From Owenia fusiformis (taxonomy: Eukaryota > Annelida > Polychaeta > Sabellida > Oweniidae), in the NCBI GenBank assembly GCA_903813345.2, contig CAIIXF020000010.1, positions 13,025,181-13,089,180 of the forward strand: a stretch of 64,000 nt of DNA, in the 5' to 3' direction. The notes under the pieces are model-generated. The model was not told the DNA's origin, made no database searches, and saw nothing but the letters and a program-made list of their open reading frames with translations. Shown piece by piece: positions 11,701-23,376 of this stretch (positions are counted from its first letter, which is position 1; every line of letters begins with the position of its first letter). The translations under genes were made by a program, and so were the position numbers.

Positions 11701-14700
11701 TTATTTTGTATTAGCTTAATATAAAGATAACCTTACTTTTCGATGAGTATTTGGATTTCGGAGTAATTTGTTTCAAGTTAAGTCAATACAAATTGTCGCC
11801 GACTTAACTTGTGACCATACATATGATAAATGAGGGGCATTTTAATACACAATTGGGCAAAACAAGCATATTCAATCGAATGTACCATTCTCTCTGCTGT
11901 TCTTTCCCAGCCTATCCATAAACAGACAGGTACAAGTTCCCATAGTTTTCGCAACATCTAATTCTATGATCAATTGCTAGACACAGCAAATATACTAATT
12001 AATTGTCTGATTGTGATTCGGGAACGTATGGTTTTTACATAAACAGGATACTTGGCTGTACATAGCCTGAGAACACCGGATTGACCCCCCCCCCAATCGA
12101 CGCCTAGGCGCTGCTTATGTTTTAATAAGAAACATTCCCTTGTAAAGAATTATCGGGATATGAATTGATACAAGGTCAAGTATTCTGCCCCTTTTGTGTG
12201 ATAAAAATATGTATTTAATTGGTGCTTTAACTTTTTGAACAAAGAAATGAAATAATCGCACTGAATGTCTCAACATAGATCAGTGATGTTTAATTAATAA
12301 ATGACACTATTATGTCAGTCTACGCACTTCATGGACATGGACGGGGGGGGGGGGGTGTTACATTTTGTATTAACGAGTAATCAATAGGTCGTGAACTCCG
12401 ATTGATAACCAACTGTAGCATACTACTTAATTTGTTTGACTATTGATATTAAAAAGGAGTGAATTTATGATATTCATAGAGGTACAGGTACATTGTATTG
12501 GTATTAATATAATAATGATATTGGGGACAATAAACCACTTTGTTTCGCAAGTAGCTTTAGGATCGCGGTTTTATCTTCACATGTTGCCATTTGTGCAATT
12601 CGAAAATGAAATATTTTAATCTATAATTTATATATCATTTGCAAAATAAATGTAATTAAGAGACATGGGGGAGGGGGGGGGGTTAACGGCTAGAAATTGG
12701 AATGAATTTGGGAATTTCAAGGATTGATTCACTTAATGTTGTTCACTGGAGTCGATACACACACCTGCATAACAATCGGAGACAAAACTGACTTAATCTG
12801 ATATGATAACAAAATATTAATAACTTAGTCTATGTTTTTGTTTTTATAATTGCGGAAGTGTACCAAAACCACCTTGATTACAGAAGATATCGTCTAGGCT
12901 TTAGATTTAATGAATAGATTTTTTGCCCTAGTCTCATTTAATAAAACAGGCTATTTGCGTATTTAATTAATATTTGTGACAAAATATTTCAGTTAGACTC
13001 AAAATCAAAACGAATTTCTCCATTATAGCCCCCCTTGCAACTGTCCCGAGTCTGCATCTGTTTTTCATGCTTCCGATCCACCTTTGGGATAGAGAGAATA
13101 GATGTAGATTGTAGATTTGTAATTTGGGGGGGGGGGTGGCATTAAATGTGTTCTCATACAAACTAAAATAAACCCCAAAAAGCCATATCAAATGTCCAAA
13201 CACAAGACCAATGCCATGTCAAACATCCAAATATAGAACCAATGCCATACCCCCGGGTACCAAATATCCAGAATATAAGACCAAGGCCATTCGAAATATC
13301 GAATGCCCCGAGAAGAAGGCAGATCTTTGAGTAAAATGATCATAAACAACCTCAAATGAAGGATATGTGTAACAACTAGACCAATGCCCCGGGACCAATG
13401 CCGTACCACAATTGAGGGGTAACATATTTTCCACACCGATTCTTATACCAGAAAATGGAAAAATCTGTCTTAAAATGTGGGTCCATTGGCTTGACATACC
13501 AAATGTAAAAAAGGTACCCCACCTGAGCCGAGTGTGAACCCCCGGGGTGAATGGTGAACACACGGGGCAAGGAATTCTTCGATTTTGATTCAAGTAATTT
13601 TTTTTATAAAATTCATACTCATGTTAATAGCGGACGCCTCGGCCAAATAATCTTTCAAATCATGCACTTTCCAAGTGATTTTGTAGCAAAATTGTGATAA
13701 TATATGAACCCCTTGGAATTATTCAAAGACGGACCCCCGCCAGCCCATCCCCCATTCTTACCTATGCTAAACACTAAGATAAACATATAGAATGGTATCT
13801 AACACTTTTTTCTAAATGTTGATATCCAAAAAAACATATCTTTTTGGTTTATCAACACATACCGCTCACAATATAACAAGTATACAGATTGTAACATAGA
13901 TAAGCGAATTGGGGAAAATTACAATCCCTTTGATCAAATTATTATAAGATTTAATCTCCAGCTGAGGTGCAATCAAAATGTTGATACACATAATTAGCAG
14001 TCAGAAAGATGCTCTTACCACTGTAGTTTTCAATATTCCCTTTGTTGTAACATCTTATTTCAAAAGAATGGATATTGATGGTTGTATGGAAGTATTCATA
14101 TCAAACATTCACATTATAGTTTACAGTGGAATTCCCTCCATAAATGCAACATATTTACCATTTAAGATTTCATATTGGACTTTCCGCATAATGATAAAAT
14201 GTTGACGATATAGTTTTCGATAAAACCCCAGGGCCGTAGCCAGCTTTCAGTCGGGGGGGGGGGGAGGGGTGATGCAATCACCAAAATATTTTAGGTTTTC
14301 AGTCGGGGGGTGCGATCGTGACATAAATGAGGAAAAAATATTTGTTTTGAATTTTTACGAAAATGATGCAACTTCCTTCAAACCTGAGCTAGAAGCTTCA
14401 AACAAAAATTCAATTTAATGCTCTTTTCTTCCTCTACCTTATGGTACCTTTTATTGCTTGTAGGAGGGGGTGCGAACCCACCGCTTCTCCTCGTTACGCT
14501 TATAAACCCAATAACGTATTCCCAAGGAATCGACTTTATTAATTTATATGTGAAAAATGAGCTTGCATGTACAAATTGCATCGTATGCAAACCTTCCCCT
14601 GACCGACCCGGTCATGTTTATGTCTTTTGAATGATGTCTACCCCTTGATGCATGCATCCTTTAATAAGTGGTGTTAAGAATATTGGTGTAGGCCCTGGTG

Positions 14701-17700
14701 AAGGGATATGTCATAAAGATTTCACGTTATCGCGATATACATGTAGCCGCGTCCCCTTTGTCTTTATCCTTCTAAACGCAAACGGCAGATAAGAGGGGTT
14801 CTTAGTGATTGATCTGATGCTTAATAAGCCACTTACAAGATACAGTTTTAAATATTGATATTGTGTAAAGTTTTAACACATAGGCGTAACCAGGGGGGGG
14901 GGTGCGATTCGTGAATGATCGCCCCCCCCCCCTGCTTAATCAATGGAGAAGGAAGAAGAAAGGAGCTTTGAATTGCTTTCATTTGAAACTTCTAGTTCAA
15001 TTTTGAAGGAATTTGCAATGTCTGGTTCACATTTGCTCAAATTCATCGTCCGGCCTCCGGCCGATTGAGTATTTCGTTTAAAATTGTTTTCATGTTTGAA
15101 AAAACACTCAATCGGCCGGCCCCCGGAGCAAATATGACCCAGGCATATGAGGGGCAACATTTTAGATATAGTATTGTTTGAAATCCTGGGAAAATGCACT
15201 CCCCCAATTTTGCAAATCTGGTCTGCGGTGCTAATGAACCCTCTAATTTGTTTTCGTTTACATGAGCAACTAACAGATATGTTTATTCTCATTCTGTCTC
15301 AGCTTGATTTTAATTAAATTTTACCCCCACCCTTCGAACGTCTTTGTCTCCCTCATTTTTGCAACCCTACATTCAGTTTCTTTTTAAACCAAATCAAGAA
15401 ATATCCGTCCACATATCAGATATTAAACCAATAGTTGTTCATTATAAGAACAACCATATCAGGGCCGTCAGATGGGGGGGTGCGATGGGTGCGACCGCAC
15501 CCCCCTTTGTCACCCCCCCAAAATAAATTTGAAAGAAAAATTTTGAAAAAAATCTTTTTTTGAAAATTTTTTTTTTTGTAATTTTTTTTCATTGACTCAT
15601 ACACTTTGAAAGTACTCAGAAAGCACCAAATAGCATCTTAAAATTGTAAAATTTTCTAGGGGTATTGGCCACCCCTCACACCCCCCACAAAACAATGGAA
15701 AAGTTCTAAATGTATTTAGAGTTTTGTCTCAGACACTTTTAAAGTGCCCAGATATCATCAAATAGCTCCTTGATATACATGTAGTTAGTGTTTCTGGGAG
15801 ACTTACTCCCCCTCTTGCATCTTGCACTTGCATAACAACCCCCCCCCCCCTCTGGCACCCCCCCCCCCCTTGACCCCCCCCCAAAAAAAAATTTGTGATT
15901 TTCTCAAATTCTTTAATTGACTCATACATTTTGAAAGTGCCGAGAAAGCACCAAATAGCGTCGTAAAATTGTACAATTTTCTAGGGGGAGTGGGCCACCC
16001 CTCACACCCCAAACAAAACAATGGAAAAGTTCTGAATTTGTTTTTTGTATTTATCTCAGACACTTTTAAATTGCCCAGACATCATCAAATAGCTCCTTGA
16101 TAAAGTTAATGATTCTGGAAGACAAACACTTACTCGCCCTCTGGCACCCTTAACACCCCCCCCCAAAAAAAAATTGAGATTTTTCAAATTTTTTTTATTG
16201 ACTCATACCCTTTGAAAGTGCTCAGAAAGCACCAAATACCATCTTAAAATTGTAAAATTTTCTTGGGAAATAGGCACTTTTAGGCACATACACTTTTAAA
16301 GTGCCCAAACTTCATCGAATAGCACCTTGATATTGTAAATTTTGATATGGGGGACAAACACTTGCTCCCCCTCTGGCACCCCAGCCCCACCTCCCCCTCT
16401 GGCACCCCTCCCCTTTGACACCCCCAAAGTTTGAGAAAAATTGTGATTGTTTTTCAATGTTTTTTATTCACTAATACACTTTAAAAGTGCCCAGAAGCAC
16501 CAAATATCATCTTTAAATTGTAAAATATTCTGAATTTCATTTATTGTCTCAGACATTTTTTAAGTGCCCAGACATCATCAAATAGCACCTTGATATGGTC
16601 AATGTTTCTGGGGGACAACCCCTTGCTCCCCTACTGGCACCCCACCCCACTTCACCCTCTCATCCTCTTTGACACCCCCAAAAGAATTTGAAAAAAATTC
16701 ACATTTTTCTTATTGACTCATAACGCACAGATGGTTGCAAATTCGCTCCAAATACAACCAAATTTCAAAATTTTCCTGGGGGACAACCCCCAGACCCCCC
16801 TGAATGTTCGGTTTTTTATTCACTCAACTCTTATTCCTGTGGTGGTGGTGTACTACTTAGAAACTTACACTTTGAAAGTGCCCAGAAAGCACCAAATAGC
16901 ATCTCAAAACAGTAAAATTTTCTAGGGGGAGTGGACCACTCCTCACACCCCCCACAAAACAATTGGAACATTTGGAAGTTGCATGCATTTGTTAATTCCA
17001 AACCAATATAGGGGGTAACTGCCCCCCCCTCTGTCTTACGCGATTTGATTTACGCGGCAAAAAATGACAATTTTATATTATTAAGCTATAGATCATAAGC
17101 TATTTTTAATTTCAGCTATAAAATTAGCCCTCTCTCCCCTCCTCTATCTCTAGATACGCAGAGTTTCTAGACCGGCTAAGCACGTCTAAAAATTACTAGA
17201 AATTCCACAATTTATACAGTGATATGGATTTCATGTTTCTATTGAATCCCTTATTTTGAAGTCTAGCTGAATAATCGAGTTTGATTTTAAACGTTTCGGG
17301 GATCCGGGCAGAACTCAGGATATGGTACTTGAGTACATTTGCATTCAGAATAATTCAAAATTCAAAATTGCAAATATCATGGAAGTTGATTGCAATTATG
17401 TTCGATGATCGTCAACATGAAAGAACAATATGTCTGAATAATTAGCTATTAAACATCTTTATCAAAACTTTCCTACACTTTTAAATGTTGATCTTGTCAA
17501 AGAGTACTCTCCATCTGAGATTCAGATGTAGATCGAAAATCAAATTGATTTCAAAGGTATTTATAGATGGTTTACATGAGGGGTTCTGTCCATGTGGGTG
17601 GTGTATTCCTTTCATAACAAAGAGTTGTTTTGCTTCCGGGGTCCTAAATTATTCAATTTTAAATAGTAACTAATAAGATTAAACAGATCAAAAAGACTCG

Positions 17701-20700
17701 GGGCACTGCCGTCGCCCCATCATGATCAATACAGGTGACAATAAGCGACACATGTTTCAGCGTCATGATAGTAAACCATGACATCTCAAGCCCTTGATTT
17801 TTGAGATCTTTCATCCCAGCTCATATTTCATCTAATTGGGGTCATAAAACTTGTGTAACTGTGCCTGTTGCATCCTCGCTGGAAGGGTATTTTACAAGTA
17901 TAAATGAAGTCCTTTGAAGAAGGATGTGCCTGTTGTTAAATACATGTACAGTGCCTTACTACATTATGTAATGTATTGACATTAAGGTAGATGATTACAT
18001 GATAACAATCACACTTATTGACATTCATAACTCTTCCCATCTGATATGCTCAGATCACAGAATATGCCTCATTATATCAGAGCATGTTTCAGGCGTTTCA
18101 GACCCATAGCCAGGATTTGCCAAGGGGTGGGTTATTTTTTTAAGAAATTCCAGGGGAGTTTACTTTTGGCAATGTTAGTTCAAAAATGAGCAAAATAATT
18201 TAAAAGGTGCTCAGTATGGGGTAAAAAATGCAATTTTGGTCACGGAGGGGGGGGGGGGGTCGCTAGAACCAATCTATCCCCCCTGTATTCGGGCCTGCAT
18301 GTGCTATCTACATATTTGACAATTTGATTGACACGGTTCAAAGTGGACTTTGTTAATTATTCAAACTGTTTTAATATCTAGGAATATGCGTCCAAGTTAA
18401 AATCACTCGAAATCAGGGTAGATAAACCTAAGAAAAACACATTTCTTGTTTTCATTTGATCTTTAACATGATCCTGTAAAAATGTCAGATTTAGCAAAAT
18501 ACATATGCGATCTCCATCTGCACACATCTACTCATTTCGACTAAGCTACTAGTATTGCCTATACTTACACGCACACGCATACTTTTAAATTAATTTTATT
18601 TTGATAATGATTTAAAAAACACAAATTATTATTAACACGAAATTAAAATGATTGTTATATTCCAATCCTAGTAAAGTATAATTAAGCGCGACTATAGGGC
18701 ATAACAATAACAACATGTGGCCGGTCTAATTATACTGTTTGTTTTGATAAGGCTGTGCAAAGAGATATCAAAACTCTTAACACGCTCTTTACACGCGAGG
18801 TCTTTGCACCTCTTGACACGTCTTGGAATCTCTAGATACGCAGAGTTCCTAGACTATCTTTGCACGTCTAGAAATTGCTTGGAATTTCACATTTGACGCA
18901 GTGTAGTGAATGGTTGAAAACAATGTTACACAAGTGTGAGAGCATGTACAGCCAATATGTTCTAAAAAGCAGGAGCCCAATGTCAACAAGTACAATTCAT
19001 GTGAGAGAGTATTGGTAGAATTCAATTTCAAAAATAAGAATAAGGCCTCTTAAATTGGACATTAAAGCTTAACTATGGCCTTTTTGAATTTTTTGATAAG
19101 CTCTATTATTTGTTTGAACATTTTAGATACTTGTGCGCGCCAAAGTTTAAAACTGCGCAGGCGCAGCACTCTCGCTAACCTATATAAAGAGATTACAAGG
19201 TACAGGCTTCAGAGGTAAGTCAGGAAGGTGAACAATCTTTGTCCCATGTTGATTTCCCGTATAATCGTAAACAGGCAAGTTTCACCATTGAAATTGAAAA
19301 TTACTATTAGATATACTTTGTAGATGTTATTAATGAGCTATTAAGTGTATGCATCAATCAAATGGCTCATTTTGAACATATAAAAAGTATTTGTGTTTTG
19401 TTTCCCAGGGAATCGTATTCCCATGTAGTACGTACACACATAAATAGTGCACATTATGTAGTACTTGAATAGCCTGGTTTATAAGTTATTGAATGATTTG
19501 AAGTGCAATACAGGATATATTCTGTTCGAGAAATTCCGTATTGGAACGAAACGAAGTCGAGTGCCAATACAGAATATCGAGACAGAATATATCCTGTATT
19601 GCACTTCAAATCATTCAATAACGTTTTTATCGTGTTATCCTCTGTATTGCTACTGAGATTGTCTCCTCCGTACCAATATTTTCTGTATTGCGACGGAGAT
19701 GATCAACGCGGACAATCTCAGTAGCAATACAGATTGGTACAGCACAAGAACTGACCAATCAGAGGGCTTCATTTTACAGATCATACGATAATATATAATA
19801 TTGAAGGGCATGCTGATTGTACACACGAGTACATGCATGAAGGCCTAATATTGATATTGCTTGCATACCTAAATAAAAGTAAACTCTTCTAATCCCCTAA
19901 TGTAAACACGGCGGTATACGTAGTCCGATTTATCGGAGACTTTAACTGAAAACTATATATGAACTTGTACATGTACATTGTACATCAAATAGTAATGGTT
20001 AAAAACCATAAAATGGTTTCACCTAAAGAAATTAAAAACCAAACTAAGCATCTCAAAGATTTTCTAAAAAGTATTAAGTTTTAAGGGAGTTCCTTTCACC
20101 TGAAGGATTGACTGTCACAGATGTTGTAGGTTCTATGGTAGTGGTTGTAGGTTCTGCTGTTGTCGTCGTAGCTTCAGTAGTAGTAGTTGGTTGGGTGGTA
20201 GTAGTTGTTGGTTCTGTGGTAGTAGTTGTTGGTTCTGTGGTAGTAGTTGTTGGTTCTGTGGTAGTAGTTGTTGGTTCTGTGGTAGTAGTTGTTGGTTCAA
20301 TTGTTGTTGTTGTAAGGACTAAATCATTTGGAAAAAGAAGTTTTTTTTACATTTAAGTAAAATGACCTATTGAAAGATGGAACAAACATGATTCAATTCT
20401 TTTTCAATAAATACTGTCTACTGTAGCTGGAAAAGAGTCCGAGTACATATAATTCAACTATCTGATTGTTAATGACGAAATCCAGCATACTAGAATAATA
20501 CTAATCTTTCTGAAATATTTTCAACAAATGAATTGCACGGCTAACATGTGCATCACTCACCACACAATTCAGGGTTGACCGTCTCCTTTCTCCAGTGTGT
20601 ACAACATGGTGCAGTGCCATCTTCAAAGCCTCCACCAAGATTCAAGGGCGCCTCGTGTCTCCAGCAGTTTGTAAAATCATTGTTCCAGTCCACAGCAGCA

Positions 20701-22548
20701 CACATAGGATCATTTAGGCACGACGCTTTACACAGTTCTTCGCTTGGTGCAGGACCAAGGTCTACAAACTGACCCCCATTTAAGTTGCTGTTTAGAAATG
20801 GTACTAAACATGGCAGTTCTAAAATACAACAACATTTTCTGAATATTATTCAATTGTTACGCTAAATATACCACATTAATATTCTTACCAGCATGTTTTA
20901 CACTTCTCTTACATGTATCATGGGCTCTATGCATGTATATTCAACAAATTGTCCCTTTCCATATGTGCTTTGAATTCAGTGTCGGCAACCAAACCGTTTG
21001 TTCATTGTGTATTCACAACAGTTCAAAATTGACAGTAGAGTACAGTGAAGTTACTGACCTTGCCCCTGGGTAAAATATTGAAGCTGAGCCAGAAACAGAA
21101 AAACATGGAATATTCCAGAGATTTGGTAAATAAACAGCATTTTCTGATGTACAGGACAACGAGCCTCTACCTATAAGCAAGGATAATTGGGATATTTAAA
21201 ATAATATGCAGCTGTGTTCTGTGAGAATGGAAGGACCTTGTTCAGATCGGTCTACGTTTATATAATGCTTCATGAAAAGCCGAAAAGCCCGTAATTGTGA
21301 ATATTTGCATTCTACATTGCATTCTGTCTATTTCCATAAGATACATGTAAAAAGGCTATAATCTGCAAAAGGCCTTCATTTATTTGTGGTTTTGAAATTC
21401 CTCACTTTATCTTTGAATTTTCAAGTTCAAATGTTGTTTTTGTGATTTCTCATTTTAACTCCATTCACGATTGTCCAAAAATGTAAATCTCGATTTAAAT
21501 CTTTCATCAACACTCATTACTGATCCAATTACTCACCATAATGTAATCATTGTTAATATATTGTTTGCTTTCATAGTATACCAGCGTATTCTATTGTCAC
21601 TTCACTCTCCCATAAATCTACAGTTTAAAAGTTGAAGCTGATTTATATTGTTTTTATCACCTTTGTTTCCCTGAGTATACTTTACTATGAACACCTGAAC
21701 ACCAAGATCAATTATAAACAATTATATTAGGTTGGTAAACAACTTGTACTAAAGTACATCAAGCAATGCATCATATTTAATGCAATTCATCGACAAATAA
21801 ATGTAAATTCCATGCCATGAGTTTGATCAAAATGAAATTGAATAAATAAACAAATTAAAGAAATTTAAACCTTGAAATGAAAAATTGTAGAATTCGTATT
21901 AGTCATCTTGCTTCAAATAGTTATGAAATAACTAATGATTATGCACCGTTCAAAGGTTTGTGTGATCCTGCCCAAACTTTACTTTGTCCAAATTCTGCAC
22001 CTCTTCCCTTCCTGTATGGGGGGAGGGGGACTCATGCAACAATTTGAGTGGTGCGCATGTCATACTTGGTACATACATGTAGTTCATTCGGGTCAGAATC
22101 TGCATCAATTTGTGAGACAATGTTGCTTATGGTGCAAGTCACTCACATGATAATTCAAGTAACCCCCCCTCGCTATAATACTACTACATATTTCTCACCC
22201 CGATTAATTAAAGAAAAATAAAGTAATTTCTTGGTGCACATTAATACTTGTTTTATTTCGATTTTTTCATAATTATTGTACTTCATAAACAATTACATTT
22301 TGTCCACAAATTGCATTGCATGTAGGCCTACATGTAATTTATATCTGATACTATCAGTATGCTATTTTCAGCCATCTTGGATTTGTTATACTTGTATGTA
22401 TGATTTCGGTTATGCTGAATCTTTTTCGAAATAAAATTTCTGTATACCTTTGATAAGTGTATAACTTGCATTGTCATTGTCACACCGGAATACCCTGACA
22501 ACGGTAAAGTTACAGGTACCATTTTCACATTCACAGACGACAGACATA
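7987..22548 (-). CDS. Mosaic extracellular protein: PAN-like, mucin linker, four EGF, SEA (partial)
   Basis: Ten exons are phase-compatible in transcript order: 22548-22448, 20818-20561, 20318-20100, 11092-10961, 10569-10414, 10134-10015, 9782-9663, 8763-8583, 8445-8348 and 8124-7987. Nearly all junctions are phase 1, typical of shuffled extracellular modules. They encode a Cys-rich segment, an apple/PAN-like domain, a Thr/Pro mucin-like linker, four EGF domains and a SEA domain. SEA domains usually sit just outside the membrane and self-cleave at a G-S bond; here the motif is APGSVIAFG. I infer a membrane-anchored mucin-like glycoprotein, but neither the signal peptide nor the transmembrane exon was found, so both ends are incomplete. 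Family assignment rests on domain order alone. Confidence 0.82.
9663..11092 (-). CDS. Four EGF domains, one per exon (of the mosaic extracellular gene)
   Basis: In transcript order the exons are 11092-10961 (DPCSDPETCRGNGLC), 10569-10414 (GCASDPCMNDGLC), 10134-10015 (ALCDPNPCENGGECRV, then GFTGSRCQ) and 9782-9663 (LGPCSTMPCFNDAECI, then CNPGTYGNLCQ). Each has the six-cysteine EGF spacing and is a phase 1-1 exon. None shows the full calcium-binding EGF consensus. The second is the largest, with extra cysteines before and inside the loop. Confidence 0.85.
10614..10755. mobile_element. Pogo/Tigger-like MITE
   Basis: The left end is TA-CAGTAAAACCTTTATATAG; the right end near 10746-10757 is the imperfect inverse (GTACAGGTTTTATATG). 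GTGAACA near the left end is mirrored by TGTTCAT near the right end. CAGTAAAACC ends are typical of pogo-type elements. There is no coding content. Confidence 0.5.
11110..11335. repeat. Cluster of TCTTKACACG-type motifs (left copy)
   Basis: A run of variants of one decamer (CTCTTGACACG, TCTTTACACG, CTCTTTGCAC, CTCTTGGCACAC) lies on both strands, with CGTCTAGAAACTGG and GTTTCTAGACGTG. A related cluster at 18770-18905 ends in an approximately inverted copy of the sequence beginning this one (CACTGCGTGAAAT and GATTCC here, ATTTCACATTTGACGCAGTG there). A fragment occurs at 17150-17210. Confidence 0.65.
13190..13440. repeat. Degenerate short tandem repeat
   Basis: Loose repeats of AGACCAATGCCATG / AGAACCAATGCCATAC / AGACCAAGGCCATTCG / GACCAATGCCGTACC are separated by ATCCAAATATAG-like spacers. 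The stretch is open on the minus strand in two frames, but the products are repetitive and unrecognised. Confidence 0.5.
15600..16960. repeat. Degenerate tandem array, units of about 270-390 bp
   Basis: The block TTTGAAAGTGCCCAGAAAGC followed by ACCAAATAGCATCTTAAAAT recurs near 15607, 15931, 16211, 16479 and 16870. A sister block (CACTTTTAAAGTGCCCAGA, then CATCAAATAGC) recurs between them. Each unit carries a C-rich stretch with CTGGCACCCC and GACACCCCC. The CACTTTNAAAGTG core is itself a perfect dyad. Confidence 0.8.
18770..18905. repeat. Cluster of TCTTKACACG-type motifs (right copy)
   Basis: This cluster contains ACTCTTAACACGC, CTCTTTACACGCG, GTCTTTGCACC and CTCTTGACACGTCTTGG, then CACGTCTAGAAATTGC and AATTTCACATTTGACGCAGTG. 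The terminal 25 bp are an approximate inverse of the sequence at 11091-11116, so the two clusters may be the ends of a larger element. Confidence 0.6.
19478..19795. repeat. Compound foldback element, copy 1
   Basis: Two nested hairpins lie side by side. The first pairs TTATTGAATGATTTGAAGTG (about 19487) with CACTTCAAATCATTCAATAA (about 19602), with CAGGATATATTCTGT and its inverse inside. The second pairs GTATTGCTACTGAGATTGTC (about 19646) with GACAATCTCAGTAGCAATAC (about 19711). The unit ends in CCAATCAGAGGGCTTCATTT. An inverted copy lies at 55495-55742 in the glutaminase gene. Confidence 0.85.
20100..20318 (-). CDS. Thr/Pro mucin-like linker exon (of the mosaic extracellular gene)
   Basis: This phase 1-1 exon of 219 bp reads, on the minus strand, as repeats of TTTTEP / TTTTQP / TTTTEA ending in VTVNPS. 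A 24-base DNA repeat (GGTAGTAGTTGTTGGTTCTGT-type) underlies about five near-perfect units. Such Thr-rich segments are usually heavily O-glycosylated stalks. The array is likely to vary in length between individuals. The long plus-strand Val/Gly frame over it is its shadow. Confidence 0.85.
20561..20818 (-). CDS. Apple/PAN-like domain exon (of the mosaic extracellular gene)
   Basis: This phase 1-1 exon of 258 bp encodes about 86 residues. Visible are LPCLVPFLNSNLNGGQF, SEELCKASCLNDPMCAAVDW, NDFTNCWRHEAP, CCTHWRK and PELCG. The C-x(3)-C-x(4)-MC-AAVDW pattern followed by NCW fits PAN/apple-type modules, which bind proteins or sugars outside cells. The extra C-terminal cysteines are unusual, so the class is not certain. 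Confidence 0.65.
22448..22548 (-). CDS. Cys-rich exon upstream of the PAN-like exon
   Basis: This exon of 101 bp joins in phase to the PAN-like exon (AAA-G|AA giving K-E). It reads MSVVCECENGTCNFTVVRVF, then RCDNDNASYTLIK, with N-glycosylation sequons NGT, NFT and NAS. Its acceptor is GGTTACAG; the first base completes a codon from an upstream exon I could not locate, unless translation starts at the ATG beginning at its second base. A partial duplicate lacking the acceptor lies at 22730-22798. Confidence 0.6.
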
Positions 22549-22729
22549 CTGTAACCATCCCTTCAATTATTCAATCACTTGGTCCCCATTTCATGGGACT
22601 CTATCGTCGCTAATTCTGTGTCTAATCTCATCATTTGACAATCCGTATTTAGAAACCATTACAGTAGTTCTACTGTGCGTCATAAAAAACAATGGTCTCC
22701 TTTAACACTAGAAGCCCTAAGAGGGCTTT

Positions 22730-22798
22730 TCACATTCACAGACGACAGACATAACCATCCCTTCAATTATTCAATCACTTGGTCCCCGTTTCATGGGT
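22730..22798. pseudogene. Partial duplicate of the 5' end of exon 22448-22548
   Basis: About 70 bp (CACATTCACAGACGACAGAC through GGTCCCC and TTTCATGGG) repeat 22526-22602 in the same orientation. They differ by one substitution and by lacking the five bases CTGTA that contain the splice acceptor of the neighbouring exon. This copy therefore cannot be spliced in the same way. Confidence 0.7.
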
Positions 22799-23118
22799 TA
22801 GGTTTTTTCCCCATAAATTTTTATTGGCATCTGATAGGATCTTCAAATTTTCAGTAGCTGGAGCTACAGATAGATATAACAAATGTGTCCTGAAAAAATC
22901 AGCAAAATTGCATAGAGGGTAATTGTTGATTTATTATGATGTACATGTACAATGTAATCATCAGCTCCAATACACAAAATCGGAAAAAGCTAGCAGTATT
23001 TCTACCATACGTGTTATCTTTAGAATACAATTATGCAATTTTACATCATCATAGTTGTTTAAGTTACAACAATAAGTTGTAGATAATTGAAGGTTGAACA
23101 TCCTAGCTTTACTAATTT

Positions 23119-23128
23119 TTTATTTATT
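23119..23128 (-). terminator. Polyadenylation signal AATAAATAAA (NIT2)
   Basis: The minus strand reads AATAAATAAA about 250 bp after the NIT2 stop codon. A CAGGGTGTCC mariner-like end lies just beside it at 23138. Confidence 0.45.
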
Positions 23129-23376
23129 CATTGTACAGGGTGTCCAAAACCGGGACCGAAGAAAAACTGGTTATTCTGGTCAATCTTGCATATTCTGCCT
23201 TGAACTTTCATTTGTAAATCACCTTGCTTCCAATGAATAATGAAATATATCAGAGTGGGAAAATAGGCTCACTAGGTTACTCCCCAATAATGAATTTTTT
23301 GAAACGAAATTCATGAAGCAGTGAATGGAGCATCATCGGGATTTGAGCACAGCGTTGTTCTCCGGGTTGTTGTACT

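Larger units (their letters stand above)
11093..20099. other. Nine-kb repeat-rich intron of the mosaic gene
   Basis: No exon that fits the phase-1 pattern of the flanking exons was found here. The interval holds a CACG-rich motif cluster at both ends, poly-G/poly-C tracts (around 12345, 12670, 13125, 14255, 14900 and 18245), a degenerate tandem array (15600-16960), GGGCCGTAGCCAG/GGCGTAACCAG SINE-like tails (14230 and 14885), a small foldback around 15045-15125 (CGGCCGATTGAGT and its inverse) and a larger foldback near 19.5 kb. The open frames inside are short and unrecognisable. Confidence 0.7.

Noticed and set aside
13188-13593. Overlapping minus-strand frames of 82 and 124 codons
   Set aside because: They are produced by a degenerate repeat with no stops in two frames at once. 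There is no recognisable protein.
20108-20356. Plus-strand Val/Gly-rich frame
   Set aside because: It is the antisense shadow of the Thr/Pro mucin exon, which is phase-compatible with its neighbours on the minus strand.
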